In this document: positions 35,392 to 43,414 of the stretch, in pieces | Numbering within the stretch: position 1 is the first letter of the stretch | How the letters are laid out: each line of letters begins with the position of its first letter | Origin: Rhizobiales bacterium IMCC20636 | Lineage (GTDB): Bacteria > Pseudomonadota > Alphaproteobacteria > Rhizobiales > GCA-2746425 | DNA: 64,000 nucleotides | Assembly: GCA_016865015.1 (NCBI GenBank) | Contig: CP018226.1 | Location: forward strand, 4,726,322-4,790,321 | Reading direction: 5' to 3' | Position numbers and translations under genes: made by a program | Notes under the pieces: model-generated | Database searches by the model: none | What the model was told of the DNA's origin: nothing | The model's input: only the letters and a program-made list of their open reading frames with translations

Positions 35392-36336
35392 TCAAGCCAG
35401 TTTTGGTTTCCATTCTCTATCGTCTTTGATGAGAGTGTTTGCCAGTTCAATGAGCTTTCGCATGATGGCTGTGAGTGCGAGCTTTGCAGGTTTTCCGGTA
35501 TTGATCATGGTCCGGTATTTGTCTTTCATGTCGGGATTGAACCTGAATGCCACAAGGGCGGGCATATAGAGCGCATCGCGTAAGTTTTTACGCCCGCCCT
35601 GGATGAACGCCTTGCCCCTCCACGTCCCGGATTGGCGGGTCATCGGCGCCAGGCCGGCAAGGCAAGCAACTTGCTTTTTGCCCAGCGCGCCGATTTCGGG
35701 ACACGCGATGAGGATCGCTGTTGCGGCCACCTGACCAATTCCTGGAATTGAGCGCAGGATGGCATAGGACCGTGTGCGTCTTGGACAGGCATTGATCCGG
35801 CTTTCCATTTCGCTTTGAAGTGCGGTGATCTGACGCTTGATCTGGGCAAGACGAGCTTTTGTCTGACACCGTGTAATGGCCAGAGTTTGTGTCTTGAGAC
35901 GATTTTTGAGGCGAGTTTGATCCTTGATCAAAGCGATGCGGGCTATCTGTAACTCTTTGAGATCACTCTGATCTTCAGCTGCGGGCGCGTCGGGCAACAG
36001 ATCCAAAGCCGAGCCCATCCGAGCCAACATCCGGGCATCCACTGCATCGGTTTTTGCCCGTGTGCCTTGAGCCTGCGCAAAACGGCGGGCCTGAAGCGGG
36101 TTGACCTTCACCAGTGGTAAACGTCCTGCAAAAGTCTTTTCAAAACGAGCATGGTAGGGACCCGTTGGTTCGTAAACCAACAGATCGGGAGAGCTGTTCC
36201 CGATCCAGCTTTTCAGCGCTCTGAATCCAGCTGGATTGTTGGGAAATTGGGCTGACGCGCCAGTTTGAGAGCGATGCACATCCAATTGATCTTTCGAAAT
36301 ATCGATGCCGATGCTATCTTTCATTGTCTTCGCCAT
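35392..36336 (-). CDS. IS110-family transposase (DEDD recombinase)
   Basis: The N-terminal DEDD domain starts SIGIDISKDQLDVHR (Asp12), then LLVYEPTGPYHARFEKTF (Glu) and KTDAVDARMLARMG (two Asp). A coiled central part follows. The C-terminal Tnp_20 domain has LRSIPGIGQVAATAILIACP and APMTRQSGTWRGKAFIQGGR with the conserved Ser. Length 314 is normal and no frameshift is seen, so it should be active. Enzymes of this family are guided by a bridge RNA from the element's own non-coding end. A shorter start at 36324 is possible. Confidence 0.93.
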   Translation of the reverse strand: MAKTMKDSIGIDISKDQLDVHRSQTGASAQFPNNPAGFRALKSWIGNSSPDLLVYEPTGPYHARFEKTFAGRLPLVKVNPLQARRFAQAQGTRAKTDAVDARMLARMGSALDLLPDAPAAEDQSDLKELQIARIALIKDQTRLKNRLKTQTLAITRCQTKARLAQIKRQITALQSEMESRINACPRRTRSYAILRSIPGIGQVAATAILIACPEIGALGKKQVACLAGLAPMTRQSGTWRGKAFIQGGRKNLRDALYMPALVAFRFNPDMKDKYRTMINTGKPAKLALTAIMRKLIELANTLIKDDREWKPKLA

Positions 36337-36531
36337 GTCCTTTGCTTGTCGTGCAGAGCCTCTGGCTGCTGCGTATCCGTTCAGGCCTCATGTGAAGACG
36401 ACGGCTGATCAGACTCTAACACGGTCCACTACGACCAAGCTTTTCACGATCCAGCCGCCGCCACTGCCCGGCAGGTTGAGGTGCCGGGCAGTGGCTCCAT
36501 CTTCGCATGGAGCCGGAAAAATCATAAGACA
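36337..36531 (-). ncRNA. Candidate bridge RNA region of the IS110 element
   Basis: Just upstream of the transposase start are two strong hairpins. The first is a perfect 14-bp stem (36460-36473 with 36482-36495) with an 8-base loop. The second is GGCTCCAT and ATGGAGCC (36493-36500 with 36507-36514) with a 6-base loop. The two share their junction bases GGC, so they are alternatives in part. Non-coding DNA of this size on this side of the gene is where IS110-group elements encode their guide RNA. Confidence 0.5.
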
Positions 36532-36790
36532 AGCCTTTCACGTTTATACGGAAACATTTGACCGGATTTGCGCGTTTGCTGGCAAGGCACAGGCCACGCC
36601 GTGGTCTTTACGACCATAAGTGGGCTGTAACGACGTCCAGCGAGCGCGTAAATCCGGCCTTCGGTGCCCCGGAACACCCCACCAGCTGCGTTAGCCAGCT
36701 TGCCCGATGCGCCGCATCGCGCTGCGCTGACTGCCTGGCTGGATGAACTGTTTCGGGTCATCAAATGATTCCGTATAATCGTGAAAGGCT
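36532..36790. repeat. MITE-like element with 30-bp terminal inverted repeats
   Basis: The left arm (36532 on: AGCCTTTCACG-TTTATACGG-AAACATTTGA) and the reverse complement of the right arm (36790 back: AGCCTTTCACG-ATTATACGG-AATCATTTGA) differ at two positions in 30. The 200 bases between have no gene. The right arm stops exactly at the TAG stop of the neighbouring enolase-superfamily gene. A solo arm is found at 25987-26025. Confidence 0.8.
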
Positions 36791-37957
36791 CTAGCGAAAC
36801 GTCTGACGATCGATCTCGGCGTGGGCAAGAAAATCTTCGCTCAGAACAACGCCAAGGCCCGGACCTTTGGGAACAGTGACACATCCATTGGGTTGAATGG
36901 ACTCAAGATCGTCCGAGTAACCGCATTCAAAAATTGGCGGCAAGGGGTTTGCCATTTTCGGATGGACCAGCGCCAGCTCGTAGAAATTGGAGTTTCGGAT
37001 CGCGGCCATGCAGTGCCGGTGGGCCGGTCCACTGGAGTGCAGTTCGACATCCATACCAAAAGCTTCTGCCAGAGCCGCGGTCTTCATGACGCCGGTAATG
37101 CCAAGATCATATTCCGGGTCGGCCCGCAGGAAATCGGTTGCCATGTCGGTAATCCACGGCGTTTTGCTTTCCAGCCCGCGCACATGCTCGGTCAACAGCA
37201 GCGGGGTCCGGAGTTGCTGCCGCAACATGCGGTGCACATGGGGCGCCTGACCGCAATCGGCGAGCGGGTCCTCAAGCCAGTAATAATCATGATCATCACA
37301 AGCGCGCCCGACTTTCAGCGCATCCGCATAGGTGGCGATGTGACTGGCAGGATCGGTCATCAATTCCATCTTTCCGCCGACAGCTTTGGCCACAGCGGCA
37401 ATGGTCTCGATTTCAGGCTTGGGATCGCCATCCGCCCAGCAATGCATCTTGAAACCCTGATAGCCCAGTTCAAGACATTGCTCGGCAAAATCGGCATAGG
37501 CTTGCGGCGCAGACAGGCCGCCGTTTCTATCGCCGGAAATCGTGCTGGCATAGGCGGGTAATTCCCAGCGATAACCGCCCAGAAGCGTGGCGATGGGCAG
37601 CCCGACTTTCTTGCCTAACAGGTCCCACAGGCAAATATCGATGGCCGAATAGCCGACCCCTGCCAGATGGCGGTGGCGACGCTTGTAATCCTGATAGAGT
37701 TCTTCCCGGGCAAGACTGTCCCGACCAATGAGGGACGCCAGCAACGGAATTGTCTGGCCAGTGACTGCCGCATGCTTGCCGGAATGCATGGGACAATATT
37801 CTCCCACGCTGCCGTCCGCATCATAGATGCGCAGGACAAAGCTTTTCAGCGATGTCTGAGCATCGGGATTGTAGCCCAGAACGCCATCTGCGCTTGGGCC
37901 AAGACCCGCAACGTCGAAAGCAAAATTAATCAGTTCGACCTTGTCGATGCGCGCCAT
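36791..37957 (-). CDS. Enolase superfamily (MR/MLE-like) dehydratase
   Basis: This Mg-dependent enzyme begins ARIDKVELINFAFDVAG and has the barrel motifs GYQGFKMHCWADGD, MTDPASH (Asp ligand), YWLEDPLAD (Glu), LLTEHVRG (Glu-His) and DVELHSSGPAHRHCMAA (late His). The usual K-x-K of the second strand reads K-M-H, as in some acid-sugar dehydratase branches. The ATG at 37957 is preceded by AGGAAA; the length is 388. It is the last gene of an operon with a GlcG-like protein, an SDR and a carbohydrate ABC importer. A sugar-acid dehydratase is most likely; the substrate is unknown. Confidence 0.85.
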   Translation of the reverse strand: MARIDKVELINFAFDVAGLGPSADGVLGYNPDAQTSLKSFVLRIYDADGSVGEYCPMHSGKHAAVTGQTIPLLASLIGRDSLAREELYQDYKRRHRHLAGVGYSAIDICLWDLLGKKVGLPIATLLGGYRWELPAYASTISGDRNGGLSAPQAYADFAEQCLELGYQGFKMHCWADGDPKPEIETIAAVAKAVGGKMELMTDPASHIATYADALKVGRACDDHDYYWLEDPLADCGQAPHVHRMLRQQLRTPLLLTEHVRGLESKTPWITDMATDFLRADPEYDLGITGVMKTAALAEAFGMDVELHSSGPAHRHCMAAIRNSNFYELALVHPKMANPLPPIFECGYSDDLESIQPNGCVTVPKGPGLGVVLSEDFLAHAEIDRQTFR

Positions 37958-37958
37958 G

Positions 37959-38402
37959 TCAATGTTTCCTGTTTTGAATAAGCACTGCCAGCGCCGCCTC
38001 GGCGCAAGCAAGGTCACCATCACGGTCTGCCCCACTTGCGCCAACGGCACCACACAGGCTGCTGTCGATTGTCAGCGGCAGTCCACCGGGCAAGATGCCG
38101 GGGCCAGCTGCTTGATGATATTGCAAGCCAAAGGCCTGCTCGCCGGGCGCAACCATCTCCTGAAAAAGATGTGTCGGCCGTTGATGGATGGCGGCCATAT
38201 GTGCCTTTGCCAGTGCCAGTTCTGCTGTGATGGGACGCGCTGCATCCATGCGCTTGCCGCAGATGAGCTGACCAGTGCTGTCCACCACCATGACCGCAAT
38301 CGCGATGCCGCGTTGTTGGGCGCAGGCCAAAGCGGCCTCGACTGCATTTTCGCTTGCCTGAAGCGAAGGACGCGGTGGCATTTCAACCCAATCCGTCTTC
38401 AT
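37959..38402 (-). CDS. GlcG/HbpS-like (DUF336) protein
   Basis: This 147-residue protein has ASENAVEAALACAQQRGIAIAVMVVDSTGQLI at the start and AMLKAH-like ALAKAHMAAIHQRPTHLF in the middle, with GGLPLTIDSSLCGAVGASG near the end. That is the GlcG/HbpS fold. Members lie in glycolate, propanediol and sugar-acid loci; some bind haem or cobalamin, but the general role is unclear. The start at 38402 overlaps the SDR gene stop by ATGA and follows the style of the operon. The gene ends 1 base before the enolase-superfamily start. Confidence 0.86.
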   Translation of the reverse strand: MKTDWVEMPPRPSLQASENAVEAALACAQQRGIAIAVMVVDSTGQLICGKRMDAARPITAELALAKAHMAAIHQRPTHLFQEMVAPGEQAFGLQYHQAAGPGILPGGLPLTIDSSLCGAVGASGADRDGDLACAEAALAVLIQNRKH

Positions 38403-39142
38403 CGCCGACATCCATCGATCTGCTGGACAGAGCCATTCAGATAGGGCGGCGCGTCCGTCAGCAGATAGCGGACATGCTGCGCGATTTCGTCTGCTGATGC
38501 ATAGCGTCCCAGAGCCGAGGCGGCCGCGATCATGACGCGTGCGGCTTTCGGGTCCGGCAATCCGGCTTCGGAGCGATCCATGAACTGGCCCTCTATGGGA
38601 CCGGGGCAGAGCACGTTCACGCGCACGCCCTTTTCACCATATTCCAGCGCCACGGCACGCGTCAGCTGGATCACCGCCGCCTTGGTGGCCGCATAGCAGC
38701 CCCGGCGGGCATTGGCCCGTGTTCCGGCTTCTGAGGCAGTGTTGACCATCCACGCATTGTCGCGTTCGGCCAGAAGCGGCAGCATGTGTTTTTGTATCAG
38801 GAAGCTGCCGAAAACATTCACTTCAAAGGTGCGGCGAAAATCATCCAATGTATGTTCGGCAATCGGCACTGTTGCACCATTGACGCCAGCATTGTTGAAC
38901 ACAGCGTACAGACCGTCACCTGACTCACGAAATGTCTGTGCCAAGGCCATCACTGCGGCCTCGTCGGACACATCCAGCACCGCTTTGCGGTGGCCGTGTC
39001 CGGGCAATTGGGCCAGCACATGGTCGAGCCGGTCACCGTCCAGATCGACCAGCACAAGCTGATCGCCCTGCTGTGCAAGCTGCCGGGCCACGGCGGAGCC
39101 CAGATCGCCCGCCGCGCCGGTTACCAATGCGTGCCGACTCAT
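38399..39142 (-). CDS. Short-chain dehydrogenase/reductase
   Basis: Classical SDR. ALVTGAAGDLGSAVARQLA is the NAD(P) loop (GAAGDLG), VLVDLDGDRL follows with an acidic residue favouring NAD, and NNAGVNGATV is the NNAG motif. The catalytic Ser lies in MVNTASEAGT and the Tyr-Lys pair in GCYAATKAAVI. The end LNGSVQQIDGCRR is typical. The ATG at 39142 overlaps the ABC ATPase stop. It probably oxidises a hydroxyl group of the imported sugar or sugar acid. Confidence 0.93.
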   Translation of the reverse strand: MSRHALVTGAAGDLGSAVARQLAQQGDQLVLVDLDGDRLDHVLAQLPGHGHRKAVLDVSDEAAVMALAQTFRESGDGLYAVFNNAGVNGATVPIAEHTLDDFRRTFEVNVFGSFLIQKHMLPLLAERDNAWMVNTASEAGTRANARRGCYAATKAAVIQLTRAVALEYGEKGVRVNVLCPGPIEGQFMDRSEAGLPDPKAARVMIAAASALGRYASADEIAQHVRYLLTDAPPYLNGSVQQIDGCRR

Positions 39143-40218
39143 TGCAGACCCTCCGTCTTCAATGGCTCGATTCGCTGGCCACTGTCGCTGTCGAACAAAT
39201 GTGCTTCTGCCCAATCAAACCCCATTTGCACGCGCTCGCCGGGCAATTGGCGTGCATGTTTTTCAGCGCTCGCATAGACCAGTGTCCCGTCCGCAAGCCG
39301 AACGATAACCAGCGTCTGCGCACCCTGCGGTTCGACAACTTCGACCTCTCCGGAAAGCGGACCGCCCTCTGTGAAACTCAAGGCTTCGGGCCGGATGCCC
39401 AGCATCACATCCGTTTGTGTATCGCTTGCAAACTTAGCCCCGGACACCGGTCCGCTGGCTGTGGTCAAGACGCCGTCCACCGCACGCGCTGGAATGAAGT
39501 TCATTGGCGGCGATCCCATGAAACCGGCCACGAACATGTTGACCGGCTGATCGTATAATTCCATTGGCGTACCGATCTGTTCGATCCGACCGCCATTCAG
39601 AACAACGATCCTGTCAGCCAACGTCATGGCCTCGTCCTGATCATGGGTCACGTAGACTGATGTGATTCCCAGCCTTTGACGCAGTGCCTTGATCTCGGTG
39701 CGCATCTGCACGCGCAGTTTGGCGTCGAGATTCGACAAAGGCTCGTCGAACAGGAAGACCTGCGGATCACGCACAATGGCCCTACCCATCGCGACGCGCT
39801 GGCGTTGACCACCGGACAATTCGCGGGGGTAGCGCCCTGTCAGGGCACCCAGTCCGAGGAGGTCGGCCGCGTGCGAAATCTTGCTGTCCGCTGTCGCCTT
39901 GTCGGTCTTGCGGATTTTCAAGCCAAAGCCGATATTCTCGGCCACGGTCAGATGTGGAAACAGCGCATAGCTTTGAAACACCATTGCCACATTGCGGTCC
40001 CGTGTCGGCACATGGGCCAGGTGACGACCACCCAGAACGATGTCGCCCGAAGAAATTCTCTCCAGCCCGGCGATGGATCTCAAAAGGGTGGACTTGCCAC
40101 AGCCTGAGGGCCCGACAAGCACGATGAATTCGCCATCTGCCACATCAAGGGAAATATCGGTCAGCGCTGCAAATCCACCATAGGATTTATCGACGTTGCT
40201 CAGCTTCAAATCAGCCAT
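39139..40218 (-). CDS. ABC transporter ATP-binding protein, MalK/UgpC type
   Basis: Walker A is GPSGCGKST (near residue 38), the signature is LSGGQRQRVAMGRAI, Walker B is VFLFDEPLSNLDA and the H-loop is YVTHDQDEAMTL. The C-terminal OB/TOBE region (from FMGSPPMNFIPARAV) marks the carbohydrate uptake subgroup, whose regulatory domain binds partner proteins. At 359 residues it is complete. It energises the importer formed with the two permeases and binding protein upstream. Confidence 0.96.
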   Translation of the reverse strand: MADLKLSNVDKSYGGFAALTDISLDVADGEFIVLVGPSGCGKSTLLRSIAGLERISSGDIVLGGRHLAHVPTRDRNVAMVFQSYALFPHLTVAENIGFGLKIRKTDKATADSKISHAADLLGLGALTGRYPRELSGGQRQRVAMGRAIVRDPQVFLFDEPLSNLDAKLRVQMRTEIKALRQRLGITSVYVTHDQDEAMTLADRIVVLNGGRIEQIGTPMELYDQPVNMFVAGFMGSPPMNFIPARAVDGVLTTASGPVSGAKFASDTQTDVMLGIRPEALSFTEGGPLSGEVEVVEPQGAQTLVIVRLADGTLVYASAEKHARQLPGERVQMGFDWAEAHLFDSDSGQRIEPLKTEGLQ

Positions 40219-40222
40219 TTGG

Positions 40223-41053
40223 TTACCCCTTGACGGCGCCGGCGGTGAGGCCGGTGACGATGTATTTCTGGACGAGAAGAACGAAGATCAGGATCGGTGC
40301 GAGTTGCAGGGTGGCAGCAGCAAACAACACGCCCCACTGAACCCCTTCGAGCGACCCCGAAATTTCTGCCAGAACCAGCGGCGCGGTCTTGGCGGCGCTG
40401 GATGTGAAAATTAGTGCGAACATGTATTCATTCCATGAGAAGACGACGACAAAGACACAGGCGGCGACCATTCCGTGCACCGACAGCGGAAGAATGATCT
40501 TGATCAGACGCTGCATCAAAGAGGCACCCTCAACCTCTGCAGCCTCTTCCAGTTCGCGCGGAATTTGATCGATGAAGGTTTTCAGAATCCAGGTCGAAAG
40601 ACTGACAAAGAATGCTGCATAGAGGACGATCAGAATTGCGTGGGTGTCGTTAAGCTCAAGCCAGTTTATGATCGGGAACAGCGGGATGGTGACCACCAGC
40701 GGTGGCAGCATCCGCACAAGGATCATGAAAAAGGCAGATGCCGTCAGCATGCGTGACTGGTACCGCGAATAGGCATAGCCGGCGAGCAGCGACACGATGG
40801 CCGTCAACAGGGTGGCACCTGTGGTGATGATCAGGGAATTGAGCAGACCATCGAGAAATTCTGGCCAGTCGCTGAGCAATTGACGGTAATTGTCCAATGT
40901 GGGTGTGAACAGGAACTTTGATGGCACCGCGAAGATGTCGATATGGGTTTTGAACGACGATGAGACCACCATGTAGATCGGGAATGCCGACCACAGGACA
41001 CCCAGCCCGATGATGAAAAAACGCAGCGCAATTGTGAGGTAACGTTCAGCCAT
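40223..41053 (-). CDS. ABC sugar permease, MalG type
   Basis: The inner-membrane permease has about six spans and the cytoplasmic EAA loop EELEEAAEVEGASLMQRLIKIILPL (quoted in part as EEAAEVEGAS), which docks on the ATPase. LLNSLIITTGATLLTAIVSLLAGYAYSR is typical of the second permease of CUT1 systems. The C-terminus ends YIVTGLTAGAVKG, the standard MalG-type ending. It overlaps the MalF-type gene by 8 bases. Confidence 0.94.
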   Translation of the reverse strand: MAERYLTIALRFFIIGLGVLWSAFPIYMVVSSSFKTHIDIFAVPSKFLFTPTLDNYRQLLSDWPEFLDGLLNSLIITTGATLLTAIVSLLAGYAYSRYQSRMLTASAFFMILVRMLPPLVVTIPLFPIINWLELNDTHAILIVLYAAFFVSLSTWILKTFIDQIPRELEEAAEVEGASLMQRLIKIILPLSVHGMVAACVFVVVFSWNEYMFALIFTSSAAKTAPLVLAEISGSLEGVQWGVLFAAATLQLAPILIFVLLVQKYIVTGLTAGAVKG

Positions 41054-41918
41054 TGGCTTTCATCCCCTTGTACAGACGGTACAGATAGAATGAGGCCACC
41101 AGGAGCGAGAGGAACTGCATGGCAATGCCTGTCGCCGCCGCCGGGCCAAAGTCGAAATAGCGGAAAGCGGAGCGGAACAGGTAGATGCCAAGCACCTCGG
41201 TCAGCCGCGCGGGTCCGCCTTCCGTCAGCAGCCAGGCCTCGCTGAACAGTCGCATGGCGAATATGTAGCGAAACATCAGGGCGATCAGCACGGCGGGCGC
41301 GATGATCCGAAACGTGACAAGTCGGAACACTTGCCGCTCGGTCGCACCCTCAATCCGCGCTGCGCTTTTGAGATCTTCCGGAACCGTTGAAATAGCTGAA
41401 TAGAGAATGATCAATGTGAAGGGAAGATGGATCCAGATCGACAGGATTGCGATCAGTGTCAGCCCGTGAAACGGGTTGCGGGACCAGTTGAAATCAATAC
41501 CGAATAATTGTTCGAGCAGAAGGTTGAAGGTTCCGACATCCGGCTCGAATGCGTATTGCCACATAACCACCGCACTGACTTCGGAAACCGCATAGGGCGC
41601 GATCAGAATGGAGAAGATCAGTCCCTTGCCAAAAAACTTGCAATTGAGGGCAAGCGCCAGAAGCATTGCGATGATGAGTTCAGCATAGACCACGACATTG
41701 ACGATGACGAAGGTGTTGATCGTAGCGCGCCAGAATATCCGGTCGCTGAAAATCTGCCGGTAATTGTCGAGCCCGACAAAGGTGGATTGTGCACCCAAAG
41801 TGGATTCGGTCAGCGACAGCCATGCTACAAAGATCGATGGAATTCCGATCATCACGATGAGCAGCAGCAGGACCGGCGAGACCATGAGGGTCGGCAGCCA
41901 TCTCTTGTCTTCGAACAT
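41046..41918 (-). CDS. ABC sugar permease, MalF type
   Basis: This first permease subunit has the EAA loop VPEDLKSAARIEGATERQVFRLVTF and hydrophobic segments beginning MVSPVLLLLIVMIGIPSIFVAW. NTFVIVNVVVYAELIIAMLLALAL is typical of MalF/UgpA-type subunits. The ATG at 41918 is preferred to a GTG at 41957, which would add 13 polar residues before the first span. It works with the MalG-type partner to form the channel. Confidence 0.93.
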   Translation of the reverse strand: MFEDKRWLPTLMVSPVLLLLIVMIGIPSIFVAWLSLTESTLGAQSTFVGLDNYRQIFSDRIFWRATINTFVIVNVVVYAELIIAMLLALALNCKFFGKGLIFSILIAPYAVSEVSAVVMWQYAFEPDVGTFNLLLEQLFGIDFNWSRNPFHGLTLIAILSIWIHLPFTLIILYSAISTVPEDLKSAARIEGATERQVFRLVTFRIIAPAVLIALMFRYIFAMRLFSEAWLLTEGGPARLTEVLGIYLFRSAFRYFDFGPAAATGIAMQFLSLLVASFYLYRLYKGMKANG

Positions 41919-41999
41919 GTGGAAAATTACCCTGTTTTTGCGGCCGGGAGCCAACACTGTCTGTGTCTGATCCCGGCCGTCAATCGATACCGTCTCGGC

Positions 42000-43286
42000 T
42001 TATTCCGGCAGAAGCGGTGTGACGCGTTCCTGGACAGAATTCATGGCTTCTTCCGGCGTCTTGATGCCAAGCAGGACAAGATCCAGCTCCTCGACGAAGA
42101 TATCCTGCACCCGTGCTGAATTGTCCCAGCCTGGCAAGGGCGGACGCGCAACGGAAAGGACCGTTTGTTCCGCTTCGGCATAGGACAGACGTTCGGCCAT
42201 GCGCGGATCATCATAAGCCGATGGACGCACAGGACCATTGCCGTTCAGGGCAGCCTTGATGGTATTTTCAGGAGATGAGGCATTTCGAATGAAATCCCAT
42301 GCACGGTCCTTGTCATCGGAATTCTTCGGGATGAACATCGCCCAGAATTCAGTGCGAACCGGAGCCACCTTGAAGCCGGTCAAGGTTTCAGAAGCCGGCA
42401 GCGGGATAGAAATGATCTTGCCCGGGAACTGGCTTTCGTCCGGATTGTTGTAATTCTTGTTGCGACCGAACGGTGATATGGCCATGGCACCGCGTCCCTG
42501 CTGCATGAAGGTGATGACATCTTCAGTCAGGAAACTCAGATAGGTCTCGGGCAGTACACCCTCATTATAGAGGTCTTGCACGGTCTGCACCGCTGCAATC
42601 ATTTCGGGGCTGCTGGCGGTCAGCTTGAAATCCTGCGTCAGAAATTCGCCGTTGCTCTGTGCCCGCGCGATATCGGTGATGCTGGTGGGTGTGCGGTCAT
42701 CCAGCATGAGGCCGTAAACCTTGGTTCCGTCGTCCCGGGTGAATGACAGGGCGCGCGCGACGTCCAGGACCTCTTCAAAGGTTGTCGGAACCTCCAGTCC
42801 CTTTTCCTCCAGCAAGGCGGTGTTGATATGCAGTGCTGCAGTCGCATGGCGGTAGGGAATTCCATAGAGCTTTCCGTCGATGGTCATCGCGTCCAGCATG
42901 CCTTTTGGCAATTCGTCGAACCCTTCGATCGGATTTGATGCGAGGTAATCGTCGAGAGGCTCGAACATTGCTGGAAATTGCGGCAGGAAGAACCGGTTCG
43001 CGGCAAAACCCACATCGACTGACGTGGACGACAGGCTGGCCTCGCGATAGAGACGCTCATGAACTGCACCGGTGTTGAATGTCAGCCACTCGATTTCCAC
43101 ACCGTTTTTTTCAGCCCATTCACCAGCAAAATTACCCCCGACATCACTTGTCATGGTGGTCTGGTGAACCTTGTGGCCGACGGCAGTGAGTGTTTCAGCC
43201 CCGGCCTGCGAAATGGATAAATTGAGTGCGGCGACTCCAGCCAGACAGGACAGGCCTGCAAGCATGATCTTCGATTTGTGTTTCAT
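42000..43286 (-). CDS. ABC transporter substrate-binding protein, family 1
   Basis: The periplasmic receptor starts with a signal peptide (KIMLAGLSCLAGVAALNLSI, cleavage near QAGA-ET). FNTGAVHERLYREASLSSTSVDVGF, FLPQFPAMFEPLDDY and GKLYGIPYRHATAALHINTALLEEKG are typical of sugar receptors of the CUT1 group. GAMAISPFGRNK, RTEFWAMFIPKNSDDKDRAWDFI are further family marks. The ATG at 43286 has AGGAAA upstream. It is the first gene of the operon and divergent from the GntR regulator. The ligand is probably a sugar, polyol or sugar acid. Confidence 0.94.
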   Translation of the reverse strand: MKHKSKIMLAGLSCLAGVAALNLSISQAGAETLTAVGHKVHQTTMTSDVGGNFAGEWAEKNGVEIEWLTFNTGAVHERLYREASLSSTSVDVGFAANRFFLPQFPAMFEPLDDYLASNPIEGFDELPKGMLDAMTIDGKLYGIPYRHATAALHINTALLEEKGLEVPTTFEEVLDVARALSFTRDDGTKVYGLMLDDRTPTSITDIARAQSNGEFLTQDFKLTASSPEMIAAVQTVQDLYNEGVLPETYLSFLTEDVITFMQQGRGAMAISPFGRNKNYNNPDESQFPGKIISIPLPASETLTGFKVAPVRTEFWAMFIPKNSDDKDRAWDFIRNASSPENTIKAALNGNGPVRPSAYDDPRMAERLSYAEAEQTVLSVARPPLPGWDNSARVQDIFVEELDLVLLGIKTPEEAMNSVQERVTPLLPE

Positions 43287-43335
43287 GTGGTGTTTCCTCC
43301 CGATTGCTTCGATGCTTGCGACAAGCTGATCCATG

Positions 43336-43387
43336 TTGTAATACACGTCAATGCCAATTTGATACAAAATGAGGAGTTGTAATACAA
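43336..43387. promoter_or_regulatory. Probable GntR operators between importer operon and regulator
   Basis: TTGTAATACA occurs at 43336-43345 and TTGTAATACAA at 43377-43387, both in the sense of the plus strand and 41 bases apart. Each fits the FadR-type pattern TGT-N3-ACA. The first overlaps a TTGACG -35-like box (reverse strand, 43352-43347) for the importer operon, and the second lies 28 bases before the regulator start codon. Confidence 0.6.
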
Positions 43388-43414
43388 CATGGCAAATTTT
43401 AAAATGCGGCTGAC

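Larger units (their letters stand above)
35372..36531 (-). mobile_element. IS110-family insertion sequence (ends approximate)
   Basis: The element consists of one transposase gene and about 190 bases of non-coding DNA upstream of it that holds strong hairpins. No terminal inverted repeats were found, which is normal for IS110. The left limit is taken just before the GMC start codon and the right limit just before the inverted-repeat element at 36532; neither border is proven. Confidence 0.65.
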
